64,000 bases of DNA from positions 124,001 through 188,000 of the forward strand of contig NZ_FUYM01000006.1 in the NCBI RefSeq assembly GCF_900167915.1. The letters run 5' to 3'. Made by a program: the position numbers and the translations under genes. The notes under the pieces were generated by a model. The model made no database searches and was not told the origin of the DNA. It saw nothing but the letters and a program-made list of their open reading frames with translations. Positions 15,232 through 23,741 of the stretch are shown here, piece by piece (the first letter of the stretch is position 1; each line of letters opens with the position of its first letter). This DNA comes from Rhizorhabdus histidinilytica. GTDB lineage: Bacteria > Pseudomonadota > Alphaproteobacteria > Sphingomonadales > Sphingomonadaceae.

Positions 15232-16527
15232 CTATCCCGCCGCCGCGACCTCGGCAGCGAGGGTAAGGACGCGGGCCGGGTCGATGTCGGCGGTCAGCGC
15301 ATAGGCGAAGGCGCCGACCTCCCAATAGGCGACGGCACGGCCATGGCTCCGGCCGAGCAGCGGACGGCGCTCGGCGGGAGTCTCGGCGCGGGTTGCGAAC
15401 AGGGTGACGGGCTCGCCGCGATCGGTGCGCATCGCCGTCGCCACCGCCATGCCCTCGCCGGTCGGATAGAGCTGGACGTCGACCACCTGCCAGCGGCCCG
15501 GTAGGGCGGGGATGGCGATCCCGGTCGCGGCGGCGATCTCGGGCCGGTTGAGCCGCGCGCTTTCGATCTGGCTGCGCATCCGCTGCCGGGTCAGGCCGGC
15601 GCTGTGCGACGAGCTCGCCTCGGCGAGGAAGGCCGCCGCCTCGGCGGGGGCGTCCATCCCGTCGGCGACGTCGTGTGCGACCCAGCCGGCACCGACCAGC
15701 ATCATCACCGCCGCCGCCCGCCGCCATCCCGCCAGTTCCGGCCGCGCCGCCGGGCGGGCGGGGAAGGGGACGACCTCACCGCCCGTCGAACGGCGGCCGA
15801 CCAGCGTGCCCTTGGTGCTGCCGGACAGGCGGCGGAAGGCGATACCGGGATGGCGTTCGCGCCAGCGTCGGGCGACGATCCGCTCGCCGGGCCGGGCCGC
15901 GTCGTCGAGCAGGATCACGGCGCCGGGCGACAGCCGGTCGAACAGGCTATCCGCCGCGCCGCGCACGAAGGGATGGACCGTCCAGGGCGGCCCGTCGACG
16001 ATCAGCAGGTCGATCCGCTCCGGCAGGTCGGTGAGGTCGTACCAGGAGCCCGGCCAGCCCGGCACCGAGCGGGTCAGCGGGGCGTGGCGCAGATCGGCGG
16101 CGACGCCCTGCGATTCGAGCCATTGCGCGGTCGCCTCGACGAAGCCGCCATGCTGGTCGTAGCTGACCAGCCGACCGCCGCCGTTGCGTTCGAGCGCACG
16201 GGCGCAGACCAGCGTCGAGGCCCCCGCCCCCAGCTCGACCACGACCCTGGGACGCAGCTCCTCGACTGCGTCGACGATGCGGTGGAGGAAGCCGACATCG
16301 GCCTTCCAGCTGCCGAGATGGGGCAGCGCATGATCGTCGAGGCCAAGCCGGTCGAGCAGCCGCGCCTTTTCCGCCCGGCGTCCACCCCACAGGCTGTAGA
16401 GCAGCCATGGCCAGCCGATCGCGCCGAACGCCAGCAGGCAGGCCGCATCGGCCCAGCGGCGCTTCGCTTCGTCGCCCGCCGCCCTCTCGGGAAGCGGGAG
16501 CAGGCCGGTCAATTCGCGCGACGTCAT
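15232..16527 (-). CDS. SAM-dependent methyltransferase fused to an anti-sigma-like transmembrane domain
   Basis: A 431-residue protein in one uninterrupted frame. Residues 1-245 form a class I methyltransferase: VVVELGAGAST (95-105) is SAM motif I, VSYDQHGGFVEA is motif II, DLLIVDGPPW (173-182) and GAVILLDDAARPGE follow. A hydrophobic segment precedes it at about 28-47. After a short linker come one membrane span (about 268-286) and a periplasmic part with EIAAATGIAIPALPGRWQV, DVQLYPTGEG, VTLFATRAET and GRAVAYWEVGAFAYALTAD. That tail matches, from my memory of the family, the C-terminal half of sphingomonad anti-sigma factors, whose N-terminal zinc-binding domain is absent here. ATG 16527 is chosen because upstream codons look non-coding. 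No sigma gene is adjacent. Confidence 0.7.
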   Translation of the reverse strand: MTSRELTGLLPLPERAAGDEAKRRWADAACLLAFGAIGWPWLLYSLWGGRRAEKARLLDRLGLDDHALPHLGSWKADVGFLHRIVDAVEELRPRVVVELGAGASTLVCARALERNGGGRLVSYDQHGGFVEATAQWLESQGVAADLRHAPLTRSVPGWPGSWYDLTDLPERIDLLIVDGPPWTVHPFVRGAADSLFDRLSPGAVILLDDAARPGERIVARRWRERHPGIAFRRLSGSTKGTLVGRRSTGGEVVPFPARPAARPELAGWRRAAAVMMLVGAGWVAHDVADGMDAPAEAAAFLAEASSSHSAGLTRQRMRSQIESARLNRPEIAAATGIAIPALPGRWQVVDVQLYPTGEGMAVATAMRTDRGEPVTLFATRAETPAERRPLLGRSHGRAVAYWEVGAFAYALTADIDPARVLTLAAEVAAAG

Positions 16528-16669
16528 GGGCAGGGCGCTCTCCGCACAGCTTGGGACCGGTCGTGACATTGCGGCGGTCGGCCGGTGCTGGCAAGCGAGG
16601 CCGGCCGCTCCCGTCTCGTCCGGGCCCGCAACCCCGTCGGGCGATCGAATCGCCGCTCTCCCGCGGGCG

Positions 16670-17956
16670 TCAGGACATCTTCGACAGCAGCTCGGCGATC
16701 GGCACGAAGGCGAAGGCGACCGAGCTGTCGGCGACGCCATAGGGCAGGAACAGATGATCGCCATGGCGCAGCGCACCGCAGGTGTAGACGACGTTGGGCA
16801 CATAGCCCTCCCGGTCCTGGTCGTGCGCGGCCAGGATCGGCTCGACGGTCCGCCCGAGCAGCTTCGACGGGTCGTCCTTGTCGAGCAGCACCGCGCCGAT
16901 CGCATATTTGCGCATGGCTCCGACGCCATGGGTCAGCAGCAGCCAGCCCTCGTCGAGCTCGATCGGCGGTCCGCAATTGCCGATCTGGACCAGCTCCCAC
17001 GGATAGACCGGCTTGAGCAGCAGATCGCCGTCCTCCCACTGGTCGACCCGGTCGGACGCCAGCAGGAACAGGTTCTGCCCGTCCTGCCGGCCGATCATCA
17101 TGTAGCGGCCGCCGATCTTGCGCGGGAACAGCGCCATGCCCTTGTTGCGCGCCGCCGCCCCCCGGATCGGCACCAGGTCGATCGCCCGGAAGTCGCGGGT
17201 GCGCATCAGCTCCGACTGGATCTCGCGCCCCGAATAGGCGGTGTAAGTCCCGATATATTCGCGGCTGCCGTCGTCATGGGTGAACAGCGTCAGCCGCAGG
17301 TCCTCCAGCCCGTTGCGCTGGGCGGGTGTGATCGGGAAGATCACCGTGCCCGACAGGGTGCTGTCGGGGTGGCGATAGACCGTGGTCGGGCCGTCGAGAT
17401 CATAGATGCCGTCGGCGTCGGGGGCGTCGGCGGCGGTGGCGAAGGGTGGTTCGGGCGCCAGCGTCAGCTCGCAGCCGGCGCTGATCAGCCCCTCGCGGAA
17501 CGCGACCGAGCTGATGTGCCCCTCCCCCACCGCGCGCAGCGACATCAGGATGCGCAACGTCGAGGGCGACAGGCCGCTCTGATCGGGATGCGGCACCACG
17601 CTGGGGTTCATCAGCGCCGCGGCGGCATAGCTGTATTCGTGGCAGAAATAGGCGCCGATCAGCTGCCGCTTGTCGTCGTCGATGCCGCCCGCGTCGAAGC
17701 CGAGCAAGGTGCGGATCTGGTCGAAGCGCGTCGCGAACACGCGGCGCGTCTGCCAGTGGCGCGCCTCGAAATCGGCGAGGACCAGGTCGAGCTGCCGGCG
17801 CGTCTCCGTCGCGTCGAGGTCGAGCACGGCACGGACGAGTCGCTGGGCGCGGCCCGGCTCACTGCCATTGCCCTGCCAGGCGAGGTGAAAGGGTCGCACG
17901 ACGACCCGCGATGCATCGGCGGAGAGGCGGAGCGGATGACTATAGGCTGCGAGCAT
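16670..17956 (-). CDS. Glycoside hydrolase family 130-type glycosidase/phosphorylase
   Basis: 428 residues of a five-bladed beta-propeller. GH130-like features are ADASRVVVRPF near the N-terminus, YFCHEYSYAAAALMNPSVVP, GREYIGTYTAYSG-type strands, GRYMMIGRQDGQNLFL and the C-terminal GYVPNVVYTCGALRHGDHLFLPYG, which resembles the substrate- and phosphate-binding strands of beta-mannoside phosphorylases. Whether it is a phosphorylase or hydrolase cannot be told by eye. ATG 17956 has GGGAG just upstream; a GTG at 18019 would overlap the preceding glycosyltransferase by 14 bases. The pair is very probably one operon. Confidence 0.82.
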   Translation of the reverse strand: MLAAYSHPLRLSADASRVVVRPFHLAWQGNGSEPGRAQRLVRAVLDLDATETRRQLDLVLADFEARHWQTRRVFATRFDQIRTLLGFDAGGIDDDKRQLIGAYFCHEYSYAAAALMNPSVVPHPDQSGLSPSTLRILMSLRAVGEGHISSVAFREGLISAGCELTLAPEPPFATAADAPDADGIYDLDGPTTVYRHPDSTLSGTVIFPITPAQRNGLEDLRLTLFTHDDGSREYIGTYTAYSGREIQSELMRTRDFRAIDLVPIRGAAARNKGMALFPRKIGGRYMMIGRQDGQNLFLLASDRVDQWEDGDLLLKPVYPWELVQIGNCGPPIELDEGWLLLTHGVGAMRKYAIGAVLLDKDDPSKLLGRTVEPILAAHDQDREGYVPNVVYTCGALRHGDHLFLPYGVADSSVAFAFVPIAELLSKMS

Positions 17957-18005
17957 GGGCTCCCACGAATCCCTGGGACCGGAACGAAGCCCCTGTCTCT
18001 GGGGT

Positions 18006-20309
18006 TCAGGCGGCGTCACGCGTCTTTCTAGCGTCGAGAGTCGTGGAAAGCGAGATCATCGCGACATTGGCCAATTGCAGCGCCAGAATCGATTCCGCGC
18101 CCTGGTTGCGATTGACGCCATGCGGCATCAATCCGTCGAAACATCCGCCATCGGGCGTCTGCGCCAGCGGCAAGCCAAGGTCGTTGTCGCCGATGAACCA
18201 GCCATAGGCGCGCCAGGCGAGCTCCGCCCACTGCCCGTCGCCGGTCGCCGCACGCGCGGCGATGCAGGCGTCGATCGTCGCCTGCGCCTCGAGCGGCTGC
18301 TGGTCATAAGGCAGCGGCGGGGCGTGGCGACGGTGGAAGCTGTCGGTGCCGACCGGACGGAAGACCCCGCCCGCGCCGGTCTGGATGCCGCAGAGCCAGC
18401 CGAGCGCCTCCAGCCCCGCCTCGACCAGCTCCCGATCGCCGAGCGCGGTGCCCGCCCGCAGCAGCGCCTCGGGCAGACGGGCATTGTCATAGGCCAGCAC
18501 CGGCTCGAACCAGGTCCAGCCGGGCCGTCGGGCGGCGGCGAGCAGCGCCGCCAGCTCGTCGGCGACGGCGCGCAGGATCGCACGCGATGCCGTGTGGTCC
18601 GGATCGGCGGCGAGCCTCTCGGCCGCGCCCAGTGCCGCGAAGGCGCGGGCGCGCGGCGACGCCAGCGCCTCGGCGAGCGGCAACGCCTCATCGAACAGCG
18701 CCGCCGCCCAGCCGCGCAGCCCGGGATCGGCGCCACGCGCGGCGGCGCAGCCGAGCGCCCACAGGGTCCGACCGTTGCTGTCCTCCGATCCCTCCTCCTC
18801 GCACCAGCGGCGGTCATAGCCCATGAAGTTGCGGAACCGGCCGCGGGCGGGGTTCCAGCCATGGTGGACGAAGGCGGCATAGGTCGAGGCGAGCTGGTCG
18901 AGCAGGCCTCGATCGCCCTTCTCGATCCGGCAGGTCAGGATCAGCGCCCGGGCATTGTCGTCGATGCAATAGCCATGGTTGCGGTCGGGGATGCCATGGA
19001 TGCCGTGCTGGAGCAGGCCGGTAGCGTCCGTCATCCGCAGCAGTGCGCCGAGCTGGAGGGGCAGCGGCGCACGCTTCATCGCGAACAGGCCGGTGCGCGG
19101 CCGGTCCTCCGCCTCCGCTTCCACCGCCTTCCCGATCAGGTCCAGCGCGCGCTCGACCGCCTTGGGCCACAGCAGCCGACGCCCCAGCGCATAGGCGCGC
19201 CGCGCCAGCGCGTCGCGCGCATCGTCGTCGCGCAGCAGCCCGCTGACCGCCGCGGCGAGCGCACCGGCGTCGCGCGGCGGCACGAGTACGCCATGTCCTT
19301 CGTCCAGCAGCTCGGCGGCGTGGAGATAGGGTGTCGAGACGACCGGCTTGCCGAGGCCGATCGCGTAGGACAGCGTGCCCGAGGTGATCTGCGCCATGTT
19401 GAGATAGGGCGTGACGTAGACGTCGCAGGCCTCGAGCCGGTCGAGCAGTTCCTCCTGTTCGAGAAAGGTGCCGACGAAGCGGATATTGCCCGCGACGCCG
19501 AGCGCCTCGGCCCGCGCCATCAGCGCCTCGCGCAGCGCCTCGCCCTGATCGCGGACGAGGTTGGGGTGGGTCGCACCGATGACCAGATAGCAGCAGTCGG
19601 GATGGGCGGCGACGATCGCCGGCATCGCCTCGATCATCACGTCGATGCCCTTGTCGGGCGCGAGCAGGCCGAAGGTCATCACGATCTTCCGCCCGGACAG
19701 GCCCAGCCGGGCCTTCGCGGCCTCGGGATCGGCATGCGCCCGATCAGGGACGCCATGGGGAATGACGGCGATCCGGTCCGCCTCGACGCCATAGACCTCC
19801 TGCAGGATGCGGCGGCCGCGCTCTGCCATCACGATCAGGTGGGAGGCGCGCCGCAGCAGCGCCTCGAACGGGGCACGCTCGGCCGGAGACGGCCGCTCTA
19901 GGACGGTGTGCAGCGTCGCGACGATCGGCAGGGTCGACCGCTCGATCAGGCCGAGGATATGGCGTCCCCCATCGCCGCCGAAGATGCCGAATTCGTGCTG
20001 GAGCCAGATCGCCTGCGCCCCGCTCGCCTCGATCAGCCCGGCGGCGAGCCGATAGGCGGCGGGATCGCCGGCGGCGATGGTGCGGACGTCGGCCGGATAG
20101 GCGACCCCCGATCCGTCATCCATCGCATAATGATCGACCATCAGCGCGGGGAAGCGCGCGCGCAGCGCATCGACGACATGCGACGTGAAGGTGGCGAGCC
20201 CGCAGCGGCGGGGCAGCGCATTGCCGACGACGGCGATATGGCGAATCCGGGAGGCGGGCGGCCGGTCCCCCGTGGGGGCTTCGAAAATCGAACGAATCTG
20301 CTCCTGCAT
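18006..20309 (-). CDS. GT4-family glycosyltransferase with large C-terminal helical domain
   Basis: 767 residues, nearly twice the usual GT4 length. The N-terminal half (about 20-400) is a GT-B glycosyltransferase: VVGNALPRRCGLATFTSHVV, RIAVIPHGVPD, KIVMTFGLLAPDKGIDVMIEA and the donor-binding region PYLNMAQITSGTLSYAIGLGKPVVST. The C-terminal half (about 410-767) has NHGYCIDDNARALILTCRI, DSNGRTLWALG, YDNARLPEALL and NQGAESILALQLA, repeated helical pairs that suggest an (alpha/alpha) toroid of the glycosidase type. ATG 20309 is preferred to a TTG eight codons upstream. It runs into the GH130 gene, so the two probably act on the same mannose-type glycan or glycoside. Confidence 0.82.
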   Translation of the reverse strand: MQEQIRSIFEAPTGDRPPASRIRHIAVVGNALPRRCGLATFTSHVVDALRARFPALMVDHYAMDDGSGVAYPADVRTIAAGDPAAYRLAAGLIEASGAQAIWLQHEFGIFGGDGGRHILGLIERSTLPIVATLHTVLERPSPAERAPFEALLRRASHLIVMAERGRRILQEVYGVEADRIAVIPHGVPDRAHADPEAAKARLGLSGRKIVMTFGLLAPDKGIDVMIEAMPAIVAAHPDCCYLVIGATHPNLVRDQGEALREALMARAEALGVAGNIRFVGTFLEQEELLDRLEACDVYVTPYLNMAQITSGTLSYAIGLGKPVVSTPYLHAAELLDEGHGVLVPPRDAGALAAAVSGLLRDDDARDALARRAYALGRRLLWPKAVERALDLIGKAVEAEAEDRPRTGLFAMKRAPLPLQLGALLRMTDATGLLQHGIHGIPDRNHGYCIDDNARALILTCRIEKGDRGLLDQLASTYAAFVHHGWNPARGRFRNFMGYDRRWCEEEGSEDSNGRTLWALGCAAARGADPGLRGWAAALFDEALPLAEALASPRARAFAALGAAERLAADPDHTASRAILRAVADELAALLAAARRPGWTWFEPVLAYDNARLPEALLRAGTALGDRELVEAGLEALGWLCGIQTGAGGVFRPVGTDSFHRRHAPPLPYDQQPLEAQATIDACIAARAATGDGQWAELAWRAYGWFIGDNDLGLPLAQTPDGGCFDGLMPHGVNRNQGAESILALQLANVAMISLSTTLDARKTRDAA

Positions 20310-20469
20310 GCCGCGCGACGCTCCCTTGTTCAACGGCGCCCCCGCCGCGGGAATCGAGAACGGTGCTGCCCCGCAATGGTTTCACTGGTTTCGGTCGTAA
20401 CGGTTGAAAAAATTCTCCTTCGTCCTCCGTGACTTCGCAGAAATTGATCCAGGTTAGGGAAAAGGGCGG

Positions 20470-22131
20470 CTATCGCCGCGCCGCCGCGCTGCGGTCGCGG
20501 ATCGCCTTGAACTCCGATCCGGGCTTCCATTGCGGCCAGGCGCCGCCGTTCGCCAGCTCCTCGGCAATGGTGCCGAGCAGGTCGATGTCCTCCACCGCCC
20601 CGGCGAGGTTCCAGTCGGGGCTCCAGGCATCGCAGGCCTGGTGATAGCATTGACCGGTATAAGCATCGATCCACGCCTGCCCCGCCTTCACGCCGCCCTG
20701 CTTCAGGTCGGACGCCCCGGCGATCCCCATCAGCAGCAGCACCGGCACCCCGCGCTTGGCGAGCGAGAAATGATCGGCGCGGTAGAACAGCCCGCGCTCG
20801 GGCAGGCTTTCCGGAGTGACCGTCCGCCCCTGCGTCGCCGCGACCCGCGTCAGATCGTCCTCGAGCGTGCCCTGCCCCTTGCCGACCAGCACGACGTCCT
20901 TGGCCGGCCCCGCCGTCTGGAGGATGTCGATGGCGAGGTTGGCGACGGTCGTCTCGACCGGATAGACGGGATTGGCGGCATAATATTCGGAACCGAGCAG
21001 GCCGCGCTCCTCGGCGGTCCAGGCGGCGAAGACCACGCTGCGGGCGGGCGCCGGGCCCGCTTTCATCGCGCGGGCGATCTCGAACAGGCCCGCGATGCCC
21101 AGCGCGTCGTCGTTCGCTCCGGCGCGGTAGATGCGGCCCTGCGCATCGGGCTTGCCCGCGCCATAGGCGTCCCAGTGCGCGCCGAGCATCACCACCTCGC
21201 CGGGCCGCTGCGCGCCGGGCAGCCGCGCCAGTACGTTGCGGCTCGTCACCGTCTCGTGCGCGACGGGCACGTCGGCGGCGAAGGTCACGCCCTTCAACTC
21301 GACCGGCCGGAAATCGGGGGACCGCGCCGCCGCCGACAGCTTCGTCAGGTCGAGCCCGGCCGAGGCGAACAGCCGGGTGGCGGCGTCGCCCGACAACCAG
21401 CCTTGCAGGGCGACACTGGTCACCTCCTCCGGCTTGCGGACGATGTCGTAATTCTCGCCGCCGCCGCTGATCACGACGTTCCAGCCGTAGCCCGCACCCG
21501 TCGTCTCATGGACGATCAGCGCGCCGACCGCCCCCTGCCGCGCGGCTTCCTCGAACTTGTAGGTCCAACGGCCATAATAGGTCATCGTCCGGCCGCCGAA
21601 CCTGCCCGCGACCGCCTCACCCGGCCTGGCCGCGAAGTCGGGATCGTTGACCAGGAAGATCACGACCTTGCCCTTGAGGTCGGCGCCCTTGAAGTCGTCC
21701 CAGCCGCGCTCGGGCGCCTTGACGCCATGGCCGACGAACACGACCGGCGCATTCGCGATCCGCGCGGCGTCGTCAGGCCGCACGGTGGAGACGTAGACGT
21801 CCTTCGCCGGCACCAGCGGCATCGCCCGCTTCGGCTCCTGGAAGCCCAGCGTCGTCGGTGTGCCGAGCCGGGTGTGGAGCAGCGGCACCGTCTGCACCCA
21901 TTGCCCGCCGGGTCCGCCCGGCTCCAGTCCCAGCGCCTCGAAGCGCGCGACGAGATAGCCGATCGTCCGCTCCTCCCCCGCCGTGCCGGGCGCGCGGCCC
22001 TCGAACAGGTCGGAGGCGAGCGTCTTCACGGTCTCGGTCAGACGGATGGGATCGACCGCGACCTTGGCGGCGGCGGGCTGGACGGCGGCCGCGACGAGCG
22101 CGGCGGCGATGGCGATGGGGAGAGTCTTCAT
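20470..22131 (-). CDS. Secreted M28 family metallopeptidase
   Basis: 553 residues with a signal peptide (about 1-22, ending QPAAA). A PA-like inserted domain (about 125-260) interrupts the peptidase. The M28 zinc site is visible: LGAHWDAYG (His and Asp), RAGANDDALGIAG (bridging Asp) and AAWTAEERGLLGSEYY (catalytic Glu-Glu). The downstream metal ligands are in the NLAIDILQT and QCYHQACD segments. The enzymes are aminopeptidases that free N-terminal residues. The gene follows gspJK on the same strand after a palindrome and could be a substrate of the type II system; this is inference from position and the signal peptide. Confidence 0.9.
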   Translation of the reverse strand: MKTLPIAIAAALVAAAVQPAAAKVAVDPIRLTETVKTLASDLFEGRAPGTAGEERTIGYLVARFEALGLEPGGPGGQWVQTVPLLHTRLGTPTTLGFQEPKRAMPLVPAKDVYVSTVRPDDAARIANAPVVFVGHGVKAPERGWDDFKGADLKGKVVIFLVNDPDFAARPGEAVAGRFGGRTMTYYGRWTYKFEEAARQGAVGALIVHETTGAGYGWNVVISGGGENYDIVRKPEEVTSVALQGWLSGDAATRLFASAGLDLTKLSAAARSPDFRPVELKGVTFAADVPVAHETVTSRNVLARLPGAQRPGEVVMLGAHWDAYGAGKPDAQGRIYRAGANDDALGIAGLFEIARAMKAGPAPARSVVFAAWTAEERGLLGSEYYAANPVYPVETTVANLAIDILQTAGPAKDVVLVGKGQGTLEDDLTRVAATQGRTVTPESLPERGLFYRADHFSLAKRGVPVLLLMGIAGASDLKQGGVKAGQAWIDAYTGQCYHQACDAWSPDWNLAGAVEDIDLLGTIAEELANGGAWPQWKPGSEFKAIRDRSAAARR

Positions 22132-22155
22132 GGGGAGAGTCTTACGGGACCCTCC

Positions 22156-22196
22156 ATCCACCGTCATGCTGAAACAAGTTCAGCATGACGGTGGAT
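22156..22196. repeat. Perfect 18-bp palindrome (family A, tail-to-tail form)
   Basis: Arms 22156-22173 and 22179-22196 are fully complementary around ACAAG. The core is the same GTCATGCTGAA unit as at 1866-1956 and 40365-40778, but with the CCACC ends pointing outward. It overlaps the last base of the gspK stop codon and could end the gspJK transcript. Confidence 0.85.
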
Positions 22197-23080
22197 CAGG
22201 GCAGCGCAGGCGCCTGCATCGGCGCGGACGCGCCGGTCCAGCGGCCAACCACCGCCGCGATCTTCCCCCCCTGGCCATCGTCCTTGCGGGCGATCAGGCT
22301 GGTGATCTGCTGGCTGGTGTCGCCGATCCGCACCCGCGTCCGCACCCAGAAGAGGTTGGAGGTGAGCCCCGTCCCCTGCGGCATCGGCACGTCAAGCGAG
22401 GCGAGGTCGGCGGCGGTCAGATAGCCCTGCCGGTCGCGCAGGGCGACGATCCGCCGCGCCGCCATCGGATCGCCGGTCAATATGCCGATCAGGTCCTCGC
22501 TCGCCGCGTTGAGGTTGATCTTGCCGGCATAGGGCAGCGCGGTCAGCAGCCCCGACAGCCGCGCCACCTGGCCCGGCCCCAGGCCGAGCGCGCCGAGCGG
22601 ACGGATGTCGGTCAGCGGCCCGGCGGCGCGGATCGCGGCGACCGCCCTGACCGCCTGCTCGGGTGTCATCCCGACCGCCGCCGCGATTCGGCCGAGCGTC
22701 GCCGTCGCGACCGGATCGGGCTCCATCAGAGCGTTGACGTTGAACCGCCCCTGCGCGTCAGCGATGGCGAGGTCGAAGCTGCCACCCTCGATCGGCGCGC
22801 CCGATTCGGCGAGCGCGCCCCAGGGTTCGGCGCGGTTGTCGGTGTCAGGCGCGACCAGCGCGTCGCGGCGCAGCGCCACCACCGCCGACACCTCGCCGCC
22901 GCGTGCGATCGCCTGCGCCCGCGCCGCCTCGCGCATCCTGAGGCCGCGCTCGAGGCCGTTGTCCTCGGCCGAGATCATCAACAGCAACAGGCCGCTCGCG
23001 ATCGCGACGAACAGCAGCACGTTGACGAGGATCATGCCCTCCTCGCCCACCTGCGGAGATGCAGCCTCCGGTATCGTCAC
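22196..23080 (-). CDS. gspK: Type II secretion minor pseudopilin GspK
   Basis: 294 residues, the large tip pseudopilin. The prepilin leader ends VGEEG before MILVNVLLFVAIASG, so processing by prepilin peptidase after Gly is predicted. Position +5 is Asn, not Glu, as expected because GspK lacks the Glu of other pseudopilins. The large alpha domain contains NVNALMEPDPV and KINLNAASEDLIGIL. GTG 23080 overlaps the gspJ stop (GTGA), so translation is coupled. It caps the I-J-K tip complex of the pseudopilus. Confidence 0.9.
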   Translation of the reverse strand: MTIPEAASPQVGEEGMILVNVLLFVAIASGLLLLMISAEDNGLERGLRMREAARAQAIARGGEVSAVVALRRDALVAPDTDNRAEPWGALAESGAPIEGGSFDLAIADAQGRFNVNALMEPDPVATATLGRIAAAVGMTPEQAVRAVAAIRAAGPLTDIRPLGALGLGPGQVARLSGLLTALPYAGKINLNAASEDLIGILTGDPMAARRIVALRDRQGYLTAADLASLDVPMPQGTGLTSNLFWVRTRVRIGDTSQQITSLIARKDDGQGGKIAAVVGRWTGASAPMQAPALP

Positions 23081-23625
23081 GGATGCACCGGCAGCGGCAC
23101 GACCCGCCGTAGCGATCCGCCGACGGTGCCGCCCGGCGCCAGCGCAATGTCGGCGGCGACGGCGGCGGGCCATTGGCCGGCCAGTTCGGGCGCAGGCGGC
23201 CAGCGGTCGACCCAGCCCTCGCCCGGCCGGTAATAGCTCCAGCGCACCGCCGCGACGCCCTGGAGCATGCGCTGCGCCCCCTGCGGCAGGCCGCGACCGC
23301 GCACCCCGCGCAGCAGCGTACCGGCGCCGAGCTGATAGTCGATCCGCACCGGCAGCCCGCCCGCCGCCGCGAGGGGACGGTTGAAACTCAGTGTCGCGGC
23401 GTCGCCCTGGAGCGCGCCGGGGCTGATCTGGGTCAGGTCGTTGTCGATCACGTACATGGCGCGCTGCACCTCGGCGAGCCGGTCGAGCCGGCCCTCGGTG
23501 CGGTCGCGGATTCCCATCAGGCTGTCGACCAGCGCCAGCCCTGCGAGCGCGATCAGCCCGAACAGCGCGAGCGAGATCATCAGTTCGATCAGGGTGAAGC
23601 CGGCTTCGCCCCCCTCTCCCGTCAT
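23077..23625 (-). CDS. gspJ: Type II secretion minor pseudopilin GspJ
   Basis: 182 residues. A short leader MTGEGGEAG precedes FTLIELMISLALFGLIA, the type IV pilin N-terminus with Glu at +5 and the processed Gly-Phe bond. A globular domain follows with DNDLTQISPGAL. The only suitable start, ATG 23625, lies inside the hairpin of a family B palindrome (23621-23718); longer versions of the frame run through the repeat and read the IPAFAGMT-type peptide typical of such repeats. It is separated from the gspGHI genes by about 6 kb. Confidence 0.9.
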   Translation of the reverse strand: MTGEGGEAGFTLIELMISLALFGLIALAGLALVDSLMGIRDRTEGRLDRLAEVQRAMYVIDNDLTQISPGALQGDAATLSFNRPLAAAGGLPVRIDYQLGAGTLLRGVRGRGLPQGAQRMLQGVAAVRWSYYRPGEGWVDRWPPAPELAGQWPAAVAADIALAPGGTVGGSLRRVVPLPVHP

Positions 23626-23718
23626 TCCAGCGAAAGCTGGAATCTCCCTGCCTTGCGGCGTCCGAACGCGGATATCGCCGGAAAGAAAAGGGAGATCCCG
23701 GCTTTCGCCGGGATGACG
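23621..23718. repeat. Pair of dispersed palindromes (family B) upstream of gspJ
   Basis: Hairpin 1 is ATTCCAGC-GAAA-GCTGGAAT (23624-23643). Hairpin 2 is ATCCCGGC-TTTC-GCCGGGAT (23695-23714). GTCAT and ATGAC ends face outward. The gspJ start codon lies in hairpin 1. Confidence 0.85.
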
Positions 23719-23741
23719 GTGCTCTTTCGCACCGGCAAGTC

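Noticed and set aside
16528-16929. Extension of the methyltransferase fusion to 565 residues
   Set aside because: The first 134 residues are Ser/Arg/Cys-rich, overlap the GH130 gene in another frame and show no fold; ATG 16527 begins the sensible protein.
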